Shown in pieces: positions 8,308 through 14,865 of a stretch of DNA of 54,903 bases (position 1 is its first letter; every line of letters begins with the position of its first letter). Under the pieces are notes generated by a model. The model had not been told where the DNA came from. It did not search any database and was given only the letters and a program-made list of their open reading frames with translations. The DNA comes from Empedobacter sp036647415 (GTDB taxonomy: Bacteria; Bacteroidota; Bacteroidia; Flavobacteriales; Weeksellaceae): NCBI RefSeq assembly GCF_036647415.1, contig NZ_JAVXKG010000023.1, positions 1-54,903 on the forward strand, given 5' to 3'. The translations under genes were made by a program, and so were the position numbers.

Positions 8308-9909
8308 GTTTGGTTCGATGTAAGGTAAAAAACAAATAAATTCTTCGTTTTCTACTTTGGTCAAAAAATTATTAACTTGATAAAAATGATAGATTTTTTG
8401 TAAATAGTTTAAACCAAATTTCTCATTTTCTGTCGCCTTAGCTTTTTTCTGAAAAGTATTTTTAACAATAATCAAATCAGATTTTACGATAATATTTATC
8501 ATTAAAGGTTGATCAATTGTAGCAATATTATGTTTTATGGCATTTTCGACAACAATTTGTAAGGCTAAATAAGGAATTTTTTTAGCTAAACTGTGTTTGT
8601 CTTCAATAATTAATTTAAAGATTAATTCTTCCGAAAATCGGATTTCTTGCAATTCCATATATTGCTGAATAAACTCTAATTCTTTTTCTACAACTACAGT
8701 ATTTTCTTTAGGGGATACAATTAGATAACGATAAATCTTAGATAAATTCATTGTAAATTTCTGCGCATTTTCTTTGTTCAAGCCAATTAACATGTACAAA
8801 GAATTAAGAGAATTGAATAAAAAATGTGGATTGATTTGATTCTTTAATTGATTCAATTGATTCAATGTATTTACATTATTTATTTTCTCATTTTCTACAA
8901 TCAGTCTATTTTTTTCATCATTAATTTCTTCTTTTTCCCTATAAGCTTTGGTTGTTAATTTATTGAAAATAAGAAATATAAAAATGATTAAAAGAAACGT
9001 AACTAAAAATATAAACGTTATGTAAAACTTAATTCGTTCTACATTTTCATTAATAATAAGATCAAGGTGATTGACAACGACATAACCATCAAAATTTTTG
9101 GTTTTTAGTGGTTTTATAAAACGTTTAATATTTGTATTTTCTATAAATTCCGACGAGGCTTCGTTTTCCGTGTATTTGTCTTGTGGAAAACGAGTTACAA
9201 TTGTACTTGTTATTGTATCATTTGCTTTTATGTCTGTAAAATCGAACACATTTTTTCCTATAAATTTTTCGTTGGGATGTGTTAAACAAATTCCATCTTT
9301 ATTAAAAATATAAGCGTAATTGGTTGCATTTATATCTATATCTATAAAAAATTGATATAAATCGTATAAATTGATTGTAGATCCGTAAAATAAATTTTCT
9401 GTTTTAGAAACTTTCACAGTGTCATAATTCACCCAATATAAGGTATCATTATAATTAATTAAAAAATTATTTATTTGTTGATTCTTAACAAGATAGATAT
9501 TTTTATAATCTTTGATTGTTGGTTTATTAAGAATTTTAGAGAGAATAGTATGATCTGTAATCTTTTCTTTATCAGGCTGATAAAAAGTATACCAATTGTC
9601 ACGAATTAATTTTCTATTAAAATTTAGATCATTCAGAATAGAAAAATGATCTGCATAATTGTTTTTATTACTTCTATTTACAACTTTTTGCAAAACACTT
9701 TGATATTCTTCTATGTTTTTAAATTCATGTTCAATAGCTTCATACTTTCTTAAAAAACCTTTTCGGACAAAATCTTCGTTGGTTTTTTGGCTTTCGTTAT
9801 TTATCAAATAGCTCAGAGCAATCAACGCTATAATTACAATTAAACTGACGAATAATGCAATAACATAGATGGATTTTTTGGATAAAGTATATTGAAGACG
9901 AATAGACAA
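8305..9909 (-). CDS. LytS/YehU-type sensor histidine kinase
   Basis: A membrane histidine kinase of 534 residues. TM helices lie at about 15-36 and 293-315, flanking a periplasmic sensor of about 255 residues that looks PDC/Cache-like. A short coiled coil is followed by the His_kinase domain with the phospho-acceptor motif NQINPHFLFNSLNSL (His about 362) and an ATPase region with N-box VVENAIKHN. The G-box is reduced to KFGLNYLQKIY, as in many LytS-type enzymes. The reading frame opens with TTG at 9909; no ATG occurs near the N-terminus and a stop lies upstream, so a non-ATG start is likely. A TAnnTTTG-like box (minus strand, 9914-9907) overlaps this TTG, leaving the exact start uncertain. 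Its probable partner is the LytTR regulator at 109-876. Confidence 0.92.
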   Translation of the reverse strand: MSIRLQYTLSKKSIYVIALFVSLIVIIALIALSYLINNESQKTNEDFVRKGFLRKYEAIEHEFKNIEEYQSVLQKVVNRSNKNNYADHFSILNDLNFNRKLIRDNWYTFYQPDKEKITDHTILSKILNKPTIKDYKNIYLVKNQQINNFLINYNDTLYWVNYDTVKVSKTENLFYGSTINLYDLYQFFIDIDINATNYAYIFNKDGICLTHPNEKFIGKNVFDFTDIKANDTITSTIVTRFPQDKYTENEASSEFIENTNIKRFIKPLKTKNFDGYVVVNHLDLIINENVERIKFYITFIFLVTFLLIIFIFLIFNKLTTKAYREKEEINDEKNRLIVENEKINNVNTLNQLNQLKNQINPHFLFNSLNSLYMLIGLNKENAQKFTMNLSKIYRYLIVSPKENTVVVEKELEFIQQYMELQEIRFSEELIFKLIIEDKHSLAKKIPYLALQIVVENAIKHNIATIDQPLMINIIVKSDLIIVKNTFQKKAKATENEKFGLNYLQKIYHFYQVNNFLTKVENEEFICFLPYIEPN

Positions 9910-10024
9910 AAGTAATTTTTTGCAAAATTACAATAAGTTTTTAACTTGCTGATAATAATACAAAAACTTCTAAAAATATTAACTTTTTTAAGATTATTTT
10001 AAACTAATTTGGCTAGAAATATTT

Positions 10025-10058
10025 TGTATAAAAAAGGTGCAAATTACATTGCACCTTT
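10025..10058 (-). terminator. Intrinsic terminator of the peroxide operon
   Basis: Stem AAAGGTGC (10033-10040) with GCACCTTT (10051-10058), followed on the minus strand by a T run. It sits directly after the nitroreductase stop codon and closes the ohrR-ohr-DUF1304-nitroreductase transcript. Confidence 0.85.
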
Positions 10059-10066
10059 ATCTATTT

Positions 10067-10702
10067 TTATTTTGCTCGGATAGCAAACTCATTCATCGGA
10101 ATTCTTACTTTTTTCATAGAAGACAACCAATCTTTGCTTGTGTCGCTGTAACCTAAATACATAATTACAGTACTTTTTAGTCCTTTTGCAGGCAAATCTA
10201 AAACTTCATCAAAAACCTGACTACTAAATCCTTCTACCGGCGTACTATCAATTCTAAGTTCGGCAGCTTGTGCCAAAGCTAAACCTAAACCGATATAAGC
10301 TTGTTTTGCAGCATGCTCAAAATGTTGCTCATTTGTTAATTGAGAAAGACTTTCCTTCAATTGACTTGTATAACTATCAAAACGACCTCTTGGTAAATCT
10401 CTTTCATCAGTCGTTAAATCATATACTTTATCTATTTTTTCGTCCGTGTAATTGTCCCAGGCTGCAAAAACAAGTATATGAGAACAATCTGTCACACATT
10501 CAGGATTAAGTGCTCCTTTAACCAATTTAGATTTAGTTTCCTGATCTTCTACCACTACAACACGAAACTGCTGTAAACCAGATGAAGTTGGAGCTAAACG
10601 TACAGCTTCTAAAATTTCATTTAAATCTTTTTCACTTACTTTTTTAGTAGGATCGTATGCTTTTGTTGCATGTCTCCATTCTAAATTTTCTATTAAATTC
10701 AT
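10067..10702 (-). CDS. NAD(P)H-dependent nitroreductase-family oxidoreductase
   Basis: A 211-residue FMN-binding enzyme of the NfsB/nitroreductase fold. It opens with ENLEWRHATKAYDPTKKV, and has the phosphate-binding LAPTSSGLQQFRVVVVED segment early in the chain; near the C-terminus AKGLKSTVIMYLGYSD fits the usual FMN-site glycine-rich part. Predicted to reduce quinones or nitro compounds using NAD(P)H; the physiological substrate is not determined by sequence. It is the last gene of an OhrR-controlled operon (7 bp after the DUF1304 gene), which points to detoxification of peroxide-derived electrophiles or quinones. Length and start (ATG 10702) are typical. Confidence 0.93.
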   Translation of the reverse strand: MNLIENLEWRHATKAYDPTKKVSEKDLNEILEAVRLAPTSSGLQQFRVVVVEDQETKSKLVKGALNPECVTDCSHILVFAAWDNYTDEKIDKVYDLTTDERDLPRGRFDSYTSQLKESLSQLTNEQHFEHAAKQAYIGLGLALAQAAELRIDSTPVEGFSSQVFDEVLDLPAKGLKSTVIMYLGYSDTSKDWLSSMKKVRIPMNEFAIRAK

Positions 10703-10709
10703 TTTTCTA

Positions 10710-11078
10710 TTATTTAGTAATAAAAACCATTATAAATGCCAATATAGCAGGTAACGCTTGTACAAAAAATATTTTTTTAAACGCAGTCATTGCACCATAT
10801 AAACCTGCCACAATAACACATCCTAAGAAAAATAAACGAATGTTAATTGCCCATTCTGCATTGTCTATTAAAAAAGACCAAACCAATCCGGCTGCTAAAA
10901 AACCATTGTACAAACCTTGATTTGCCGCCAACGCTTTTGTTGGTTTAAAAAGTTCTGGAGAAAGACTTTTTCCAAAGACTTTTTTTCCTACAGTTTCCCA
11001 AGCAAACATTTCCATCCAAAGAATATATAAATGCTCGATGAGAACGATTGCGGTCAAAATATTTGCTACTATTTGCAT
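10710..11078 (-). CDS. DUF1304-family integral membrane protein
   Basis: A 122-residue protein with about four predicted TM helices (around 3-20, 50-68, 80-98, 103-120). The EHLYILWMEMFAW segment near the N-terminus and the central NQGLYNGFLAAGLVW motif are hallmarks of the DUF1304 family, whose function is unknown. It lies between ohr (23-bp gap) and the nitroreductase (7-bp gap), so it belongs to the peroxide-responsive operon. DUF1304 genes are often near redox-stress genes, but I infer no specific reaction. Confidence 0.88.
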   Translation of the reverse strand: MQIVANILTAIVLIEHLYILWMEMFAWETVGKKVFGKSLSPELFKPTKALAANQGLYNGFLAAGLVWSFLIDNAEWAINIRLFFLGCVIVAGLYGAMTAFKKIFFVQALPAILAFIMVFITK

Positions 11079-11101
11079 TATTATAGTTGATTAATTTATT
11101 A

Positions 11102-11521
11102 TTAATTATTTGATACAATTAGCTCTACATCAATATTATTACGTGTAGCATTAGAATATGGGCAAATTTGATGTGCTTTTTCTACATATAATTTTGCATC
11201 TTCTAAGGAAACTCCTAAAACCGAAACTGATAAAACTACAGCTAATCCAAATCCACCATTTTCTATTTGTCCAATACTTACATCTGCTTTTACAGTTGTT
11301 TCTGCTTTTACTTTATTTTGTTGCAAAACCAAATTCAAAGCACTATCAAAACAAGCAGAATATCCTGCTGCAAATAGCAATTCTGGATTTAGATAATCAT
11401 CATTTGCTCCACCCAAACTTTTTGGCATACGAACATCAAAATCTACTACTCCATTTTCACTTTTAACTTTTCCATTTCTTCCTCCTGTTGCAGTAACAGA
11501 AGCTGTATACAATGTTTTCAT
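11102..11521 (-). CDS. ohr: Organic hydroperoxide resistance protein Ohr
   Basis: A thiol peroxidase of 139 residues that reduces organic hydroperoxides (fatty acid or alkyl peroxides) through two active-site cysteines, typically with lipoylated proteins as reductant. The reactive cysteine is C57 in AAGYSACFDSAL and the resolving one is C120 in HQICPYSNATRNN; the N-terminal YTASVTATGGRNGKV matches the Ohr rather than the general OsmC subfamily. It follows ohrR by 6 bp and shares its operator. Full length with an ATG start. Confidence 0.97.
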   Translation of the reverse strand: MKTLYTASVTATGGRNGKVKSENGVVDFDVRMPKSLGGANDDYLNPELLFAAGYSACFDSALNLVLQQNKVKAETTVKADVSIGQIENGGFGLAVVLSVSVLGVSLEDAKLYVEKAHQICPYSNATRNNIDVELIVSNN

Positions 11522-11527
11522 ATTTGT

Positions 11528-11959
11528 TTATTTTGATTTTATTTTTGTAATTATTCTTTTCAAATCCATTAAATCTTCCATAGAAATATTCATTTTTTCG
11601 GCTAATTTTGATGGAATTTCACAAGCTTTTATTTGTAAATCCTTTCCATGTTTGGTTAAGTTAATTTTAACTACACGTTCATCATTTTTACTTCTAACTC
11701 TTGTTACAATTTCTTTTTGCTCTAGTCTTTTCAATAACGGTGTTAAAGTTCCACTATCCAAAGAAAGCTTCTCTCCTATTTGATTTACAGTCATATCATC
11801 TTTTTCCCATAAAACAAGTAGCACCAAATATTGCGGATAAGTAAGATCCAAATCATTAAGTAACGGACGATATTCATTTACAATATCTCTCACCAAAACA
11901 TAAATTGGAAAACAAAGTTGATTCTCTAATTTTAAATTATTTAAATCTTGTTCAATCAT
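11528..11959 (-). CDS. ohrR: MarR-family organic-peroxide sensor OhrR
   Basis: A winged-helix repressor of 143 residues. The N-terminal LENQLCFPIYVL carries the conserved peroxide-sensing cysteine (C16), as in Bacillus OhrR C15. A second cysteine, C113 in IKACEIP, makes it a candidate 2-Cys OhrR like that of Xanthomonas. The DNA-recognition region is SLDSGTLTPLLKRLE and the wing is RVRSKNDERVVKINLT. I choose the ATG at 11959: the longer in-frame GTG start at 11992 would place the start codon inside the operator palindrome at 11979-12004. First gene of the operon ohrR-ohr-DUF1304-nitroreductase, so it is autoregulated. Confidence 0.95.
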   Translation of the reverse strand: MIEQDLNNLKLENQLCFPIYVLVRDIVNEYRPLLNDLDLTYPQYLVLLVLWEKDDMTVNQIGEKLSLDSGTLTPLLKRLEQKEIVTRVRSKNDERVVKINLTKHGKDLQIKACEIPSKLAEKMNISMEDLMDLKRIITKIKSK

Positions 11960-11978
11960 TTCAGTGCAAATGTATATC

Positions 11979-12004
11979 AAATTAAATTGCACACAATTTA
12001 ATTT
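11979..12004 (-). promoter_or_regulatory. OhrR operator palindrome
   Basis: A perfect inverted repeat with 11-bp arms, AAATTAAATTG (11979-11989) and CAATTTAATTT (11994-12004), around a 4-base centre CACA. It closely resembles the Bacillus ohrA operator (TACAATTAAATTG and its complement around a short centre). It ends 20 bp before the ohrR ATG, where binding would block the promoter. Confidence 0.88.
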
Positions 12005-12102
12005 AACAAAACTTTAATTATAACCGACTAATATCATTTGTAGAAGTTGCTTTTTGTTCGCATCTTTGTTGAATAATTCGATTAAAATTTAAAGATTGAT
12101 TG

Positions 12103-12663
12103 ATGAAAAAAAATAAACAAATCATTTTAGCCATATTAGTAGTTCTTGGTTTAATAGCCGTAATGTTCACCCCAATTGGAACGTTTCTGAAAAGTAAAAT
12201 GGAAGATGATAGCCATTTGGCAGGAAGTGATGTTCAACTTTTAGACAGTGATTATGATGTTGATTTAACTGGATACAATGGTGCTACAAATACCAATTTA
12301 TTGGATATAAAAAATAGTGGAGAAGTTGTTTTTCTTAATTATTGGGGAAGTTGGTGCCCACCTTGTGTTGCAGAAATGCCAACTATTCAGAAATTATACG
12401 AAGCAAAAGGTAAAAAAGTAAAATTTGTTTTGATTACAATTCAAGATAAACCAGCAGTATTCAATGCGTTTTTATTAAAAAATAACTACACAATGCCGGT
12501 TTACGAACCAAGTAGTCCTTTGTCTAACAATATGCTACCAAAAGTTTTTCCTACAACTTATATTCTAAACAAAAAAGGAGAAGTTGTTTTAAGCGAAACA
12601 AAAACAAGAGATTGGAACGATAAAGAAATAAATGCTTTATTAGACAAATTGATCGCAGAATAA
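12103..12663 (+). CDS. TlpA/ResA-like membrane-anchored thioredoxin
   Basis: A thiol-disulfide oxidoreductase of 186 residues. An N-terminal membrane anchor (about 6-28) is followed by a periplasmic thioredoxin fold with the redox motif WCPPC (C85, C88) in LNYWGSWCPPCVAEMP, and a cis-Pro loop in KVFPTTYILNKKGEVV. Proteins of this kind reduce periplasmic disulfides, for example during cytochrome c maturation. I start at ATG 12103; the TTG three bases upstream is in frame but less likely. It is monocistronic with its own terminator, divergent from the ohrR operon, and electrons could come from DsbD (14866-16944), which is an inference. Confidence 0.93.
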   Translation: MKKNKQIILAILVVLGLIAVMFTPIGTFLKSKMEDDSHLAGSDVQLLDSDYDVDLTGYNGATNTNLLDIKNSGEVVFLNYWGSWCPPCVAEMPTIQKLYEAKGKKVKFVLITIQDKPAVFNAFLLKNNYTMPVYEPSSPLSNNMLPKVFPTTYILNKKGEVVLSETKTRDWNDKEINALLDKLIAE

Positions 12664-12680
12664 ACACAAAACATGATATA

Positions 12681-12718
12681 AAAAGGGTAATATTTTGAAA
12701 GAGATATTACCCTTTTTA
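12681..12718 (+). terminator. Intrinsic terminator of the TlpA-like gene
   Basis: Long stem AAAAGGGTAATAT (12681-12693) with ATATTACCCTTTTT (12704-12717), ending in T residues. It separates the thioredoxin gene from the membrane-protein pair. Confidence 0.9.
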
Positions 12719-12762
12719 CTTTTAGACTTTATAAATTTGCAACTCATAAAATCAAAAAGTTT

Positions 12763-13323
12763 TTGAAGAGTAAACGCATCATCAAGTTTTTTACAATTCT
12801 GACCATATTTATCATTCAGTTTTTATTTTTATTTGCCATTTTAAATGAACGAATAAAACATTATGCTGTGCCTTATATAGTCGTTTTAATTTGTTTGATG
12901 CTAGTTATTGTTTACAGAAAATTTCCTCTTCATCATCATGAATTTTCTTTTGATCAAAAAAGTTTAGTTCTTTGGATTCCTATTTCTGCAATTATTACTT
13001 ATTTACTGAATAATAAATTAGGATTGGGAGGTGTTTTTTCTGCTGGAATTGTAGGTACAATTGGCTCATTTTTGACGATTATCAATCCAAAATCAAATTA
13101 TCTAAAACAACTTGCTGCTCCAATTTATTGTGGAGCCTTTATTGGTATGACCTCATTAAATTTTGAATATGTTTATTTGATGATTATTACAGCTGGAATG
13201 TTTACAGCCTTGTTATTTTTTGCAACAAAATCTCTATTTGTAGGCGTTGGCGGGAAATTAGGAACTTTAGCTTTTATTGGCGTATTGTTGAGTATGTTAT
13301 TATTTAAATTAATTTTTGGTTAG
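12763..13323 (+). CDS. Small integral membrane protein, first of a paralogous pair
   Basis: I do not recognise the family. The product (186 residues) is very hydrophobic, with about six TM helices and a short polar stretch HHHEFSFDQKS near residue 50-60. The C-terminal half contains CGAFIGMTS and GVGGKLGTLAF, which recur as GGTFIGMVS and GFGGALGTTAC at equivalent spacing in the next gene; the two are diverged duplicates. No ATG is available near the N-terminus; TTG at 12763 gives a sensible start directly before the first TM helix. Its stop codon touches the start of the next gene, so the proteins are probably made together and could form a two-subunit channel or transporter (inference). Confidence 0.8.
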   Translation: MKSKRIIKFFTILTIFIIQFLFLFAILNERIKHYAVPYIVVLICLMLVIVYRKFPLHHHEFSFDQKSLVLWIPISAIITYLLNNKLGLGGVFSAGIVGTIGSFLTIINPKSNYLKQLAAPIYCGAFIGMTSLNFEYVYLMIITAGMFTALLFFATKSLFVGVGGKLGTLAFIGVLLSMLLFKLIFG

Positions 13324-13791
13324 ATGATTGATTTTTTGATTTTTGCAAGCACATCCGTAATTGCTACATTTTTAACCTTTGAATTGAATATACGTTTCAA
13401 ACAAGGTCCTGTACGAGCTTCAGCTTCAATTGCATTAATTATTGGAGGGTTATTCTATTTTTTTCCAACACTTTTACCTGAAATATATACTAAAAATATT
13501 CCTTTATATGTTATTGGAGGCACCTTTATTGGTATGGTTTCTTCTAGCATTAATATTAGTTATTTTTCACTGATATTTTCACCTATTCTTTTTTCTGTTT
13601 TATTGCATTATACCAGTAAAGTTTTCAATGGCTTTGGTGGTGCTTTAGGTACAACTGCATGCATTGCATTAATGTGCACAATGGCTTTTCCTATCATTAC
13701 AAAACACAAAAAGGTAACGTATGGATATCGTATCATTAGAATATTATTTTTAAAACAAAAACGAAGAAAAATTATAAAAAGAAAAGTTTAA
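13324..13791 (+). CDS. Small integral membrane protein, second of a paralogous pair
   Basis: An unrecognised membrane protein of 155 residues with about four to five TM helices and a strongly basic C-terminal tail (KQKRRKIIKRKV), which by the positive-inside rule should be cytoplasmic. The blocks GGTFIGMVS, TSKVFNGFGGALGTTA and a following hydrophobic helix align with the C-terminal half of the preceding protein. The ATG follows the upstream TAG without any gap, so translational coupling is expected. Downstream there is no clear hairpin terminator but there is a palindromic intergenic repeat at 13864-13938 that may act at the RNA 3' end. Function unknown. Confidence 0.8.
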   Translation: MIDFLIFASTSVIATFLTFELNIRFKQGPVRASASIALIIGGLFYFFPTLLPEIYTKNIPLYVIGGTFIGMVSSSINISYFSLIFSPILFSVLLHYTSKVFNGFGGALGTTACIALMCTMAFPIITKHKKVTYGYRIIRILFLKQKRRKIIKRKV

Positions 13792-14247
13792 GGTTTTATC
13801 AAAACAGTTAAAAATAAACTTTTTATAACCTATTCTACATTTTGCTAATTTTAGCAATAAAACCGTCAATTCGAGTAAAATTCTATTCTCGATACAATTT
13901 TTATTTATTATCATTTCTAAAAATCACTCTAACTGACGAATTTTAATTCAAAATACCAAGAGTTTATTTTATATTAAAATTTCACTTTAAATAAATAACA
14001 CTAATTCACTTAAATTAAACTACTTAAAAATTAATAAAGTATTTTATCTACAATCTATTCAGCAAGTAAAAACTACTTAAACTTATCTTATAAAACTAAC
14101 CAAAATAGCTAGTTGTATATTTTATATTGATTTAATTATTTTTTCAATTTATATTTAATCTATATGCATTAAGATGTACTTTTATGAAAGTTATAATACG
14201 AATTTCTTTAAAAGAGATTTAAATGCAAAATAGTTAAAAATGTATTT
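13792..14247. other. Gene-free, AT-rich intergenic region holding a repeat
   Basis: These 456 bases carry no credible reading frame. Positions 13836-13938 are the repeat element listed separately. The rest (13939-14247) is very AT-rich and presumably contains the promoter of the DUF1697 gene, but I cannot point to a convincing box. Confidence 0.7.
13836..13938 (+). repeat. Palindromic intergenic repeat, copy 2
   Basis: The palindromic part runs from CGTCAATTCGAGTAA (13864) to TCACTCTAACTGACG (ending 13938), whose complement reads CGTCAGTTAGAGTGA. It encloses the core TATTCTCGATACAA (13884-13897). A further 28 bases upstream, including 19 identical bases (13836-13854), are shared with the inverted copy at 1-98. 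Confidence 0.7.
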
Positions 14248-14793
14248 ATGATAAGTTATATTTCAATATTAAGAGGCATTAATGTGAGTGGTAAAAAACT
14301 CATAAAAATGAACGCTTTAGAAGCTGTATACGAACAACTAGGTTTTCTAGATGTTATAACTTATGTACAAAGTGGTAATGTTGTTTTTTGTTCTGAAATA
14401 GACGATTCAAATGAAATAGAGCAATTAATAAAATCCAAAATAAAAGAAGTATTTGATTTTGATGTTCCTGTTATTGTCTTAACCAAAGATGAATTGGAAG
14501 AAATTGTTGCTGATAATCCTTTTACTAAAGATTCATCAAAAAATACTGAATTTTTACATTTTACTTTTCTTCAAGCAAGACCCGATTATAGTAGTATTGA
14601 AAGTATTGCCAATAAAAGGCAAGAAGGTGAAGATATCGCTTTTTCGAATAACGTAGTTTACCTTTATTGTCCACTTGGGTATGGAAATACAAAACTGACG
14701 ACTAATTTATTAGAAAATCTATTAAAAGTTGAAGCTACAACTCGAAATTACAATACTACAATGGCATTATTAAAACTTGCATCAATCAAATAA
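14248..14793 (+). CDS. DUF1697-family protein
   Basis: A cytosolic protein of 181 residues. The start MISYISILRGINVSGKKLIKM, followed by YVQSGNVVFCSE, is the diagnostic N-terminus of DUF1697 (family pattern: LLRGINVGG...K; TYIQSGNVVF). The C-terminal segment YGNTKLTTNLLE followed by TTRNYNTTMALLKLA is also typical (family: TTRNWNTVLKL). The biochemical role of the family is not established. It stands alone between the repeat-bearing gap and a bidirectional terminator shared with dsbD. Start ATG at 14248 is unambiguous. Confidence 0.92.
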   Translation: MISYISILRGINVSGKKLIKMNALEAVYEQLGFLDVITYVQSGNVVFCSEIDDSNEIEQLIKSKIKEVFDFDVPVIVLTKDELEEIVADNPFTKDSSKNTEFLHFTFLQARPDYSSIESIANKRQEGEDIAFSNNVVYLYCPLGYGNTKLTTNLLENLLKVEATTRNYNTTMALLKLASIK

Positions 14794-14814
14794 AAATAGT
14801 TTCATATTTTAAAC

Positions 14815-14850
14815 AAAAAAGCAATACAAAAAAATTGTACTGCTTTTTAT
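14815..14850. terminator. Bidirectional terminator, DUF1697 gene / dsbD
   Basis: AAAAAGCAATACAA pairs with TTGTACTGCTTTTT with one mismatch, flanked by A and T runs on both strands, between two convergent genes. Confidence 0.8.
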
Positions 14851-14865
14851 AATTATATATAAATC

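Noticed and set aside
11158..11466. Plus-strand frame of 102 codons rich in Leu and His inside ohr
   Set aside because: It is the reverse complement of ohr; low-complexity Leu/His/Asn is typical of antisense frames in AT-rich DNA.
11960..11992. GTG start for OhrR giving 11 more residues
   Set aside because: This start codon lies in the operator palindrome and the extra residues are not part of the OhrR fold.
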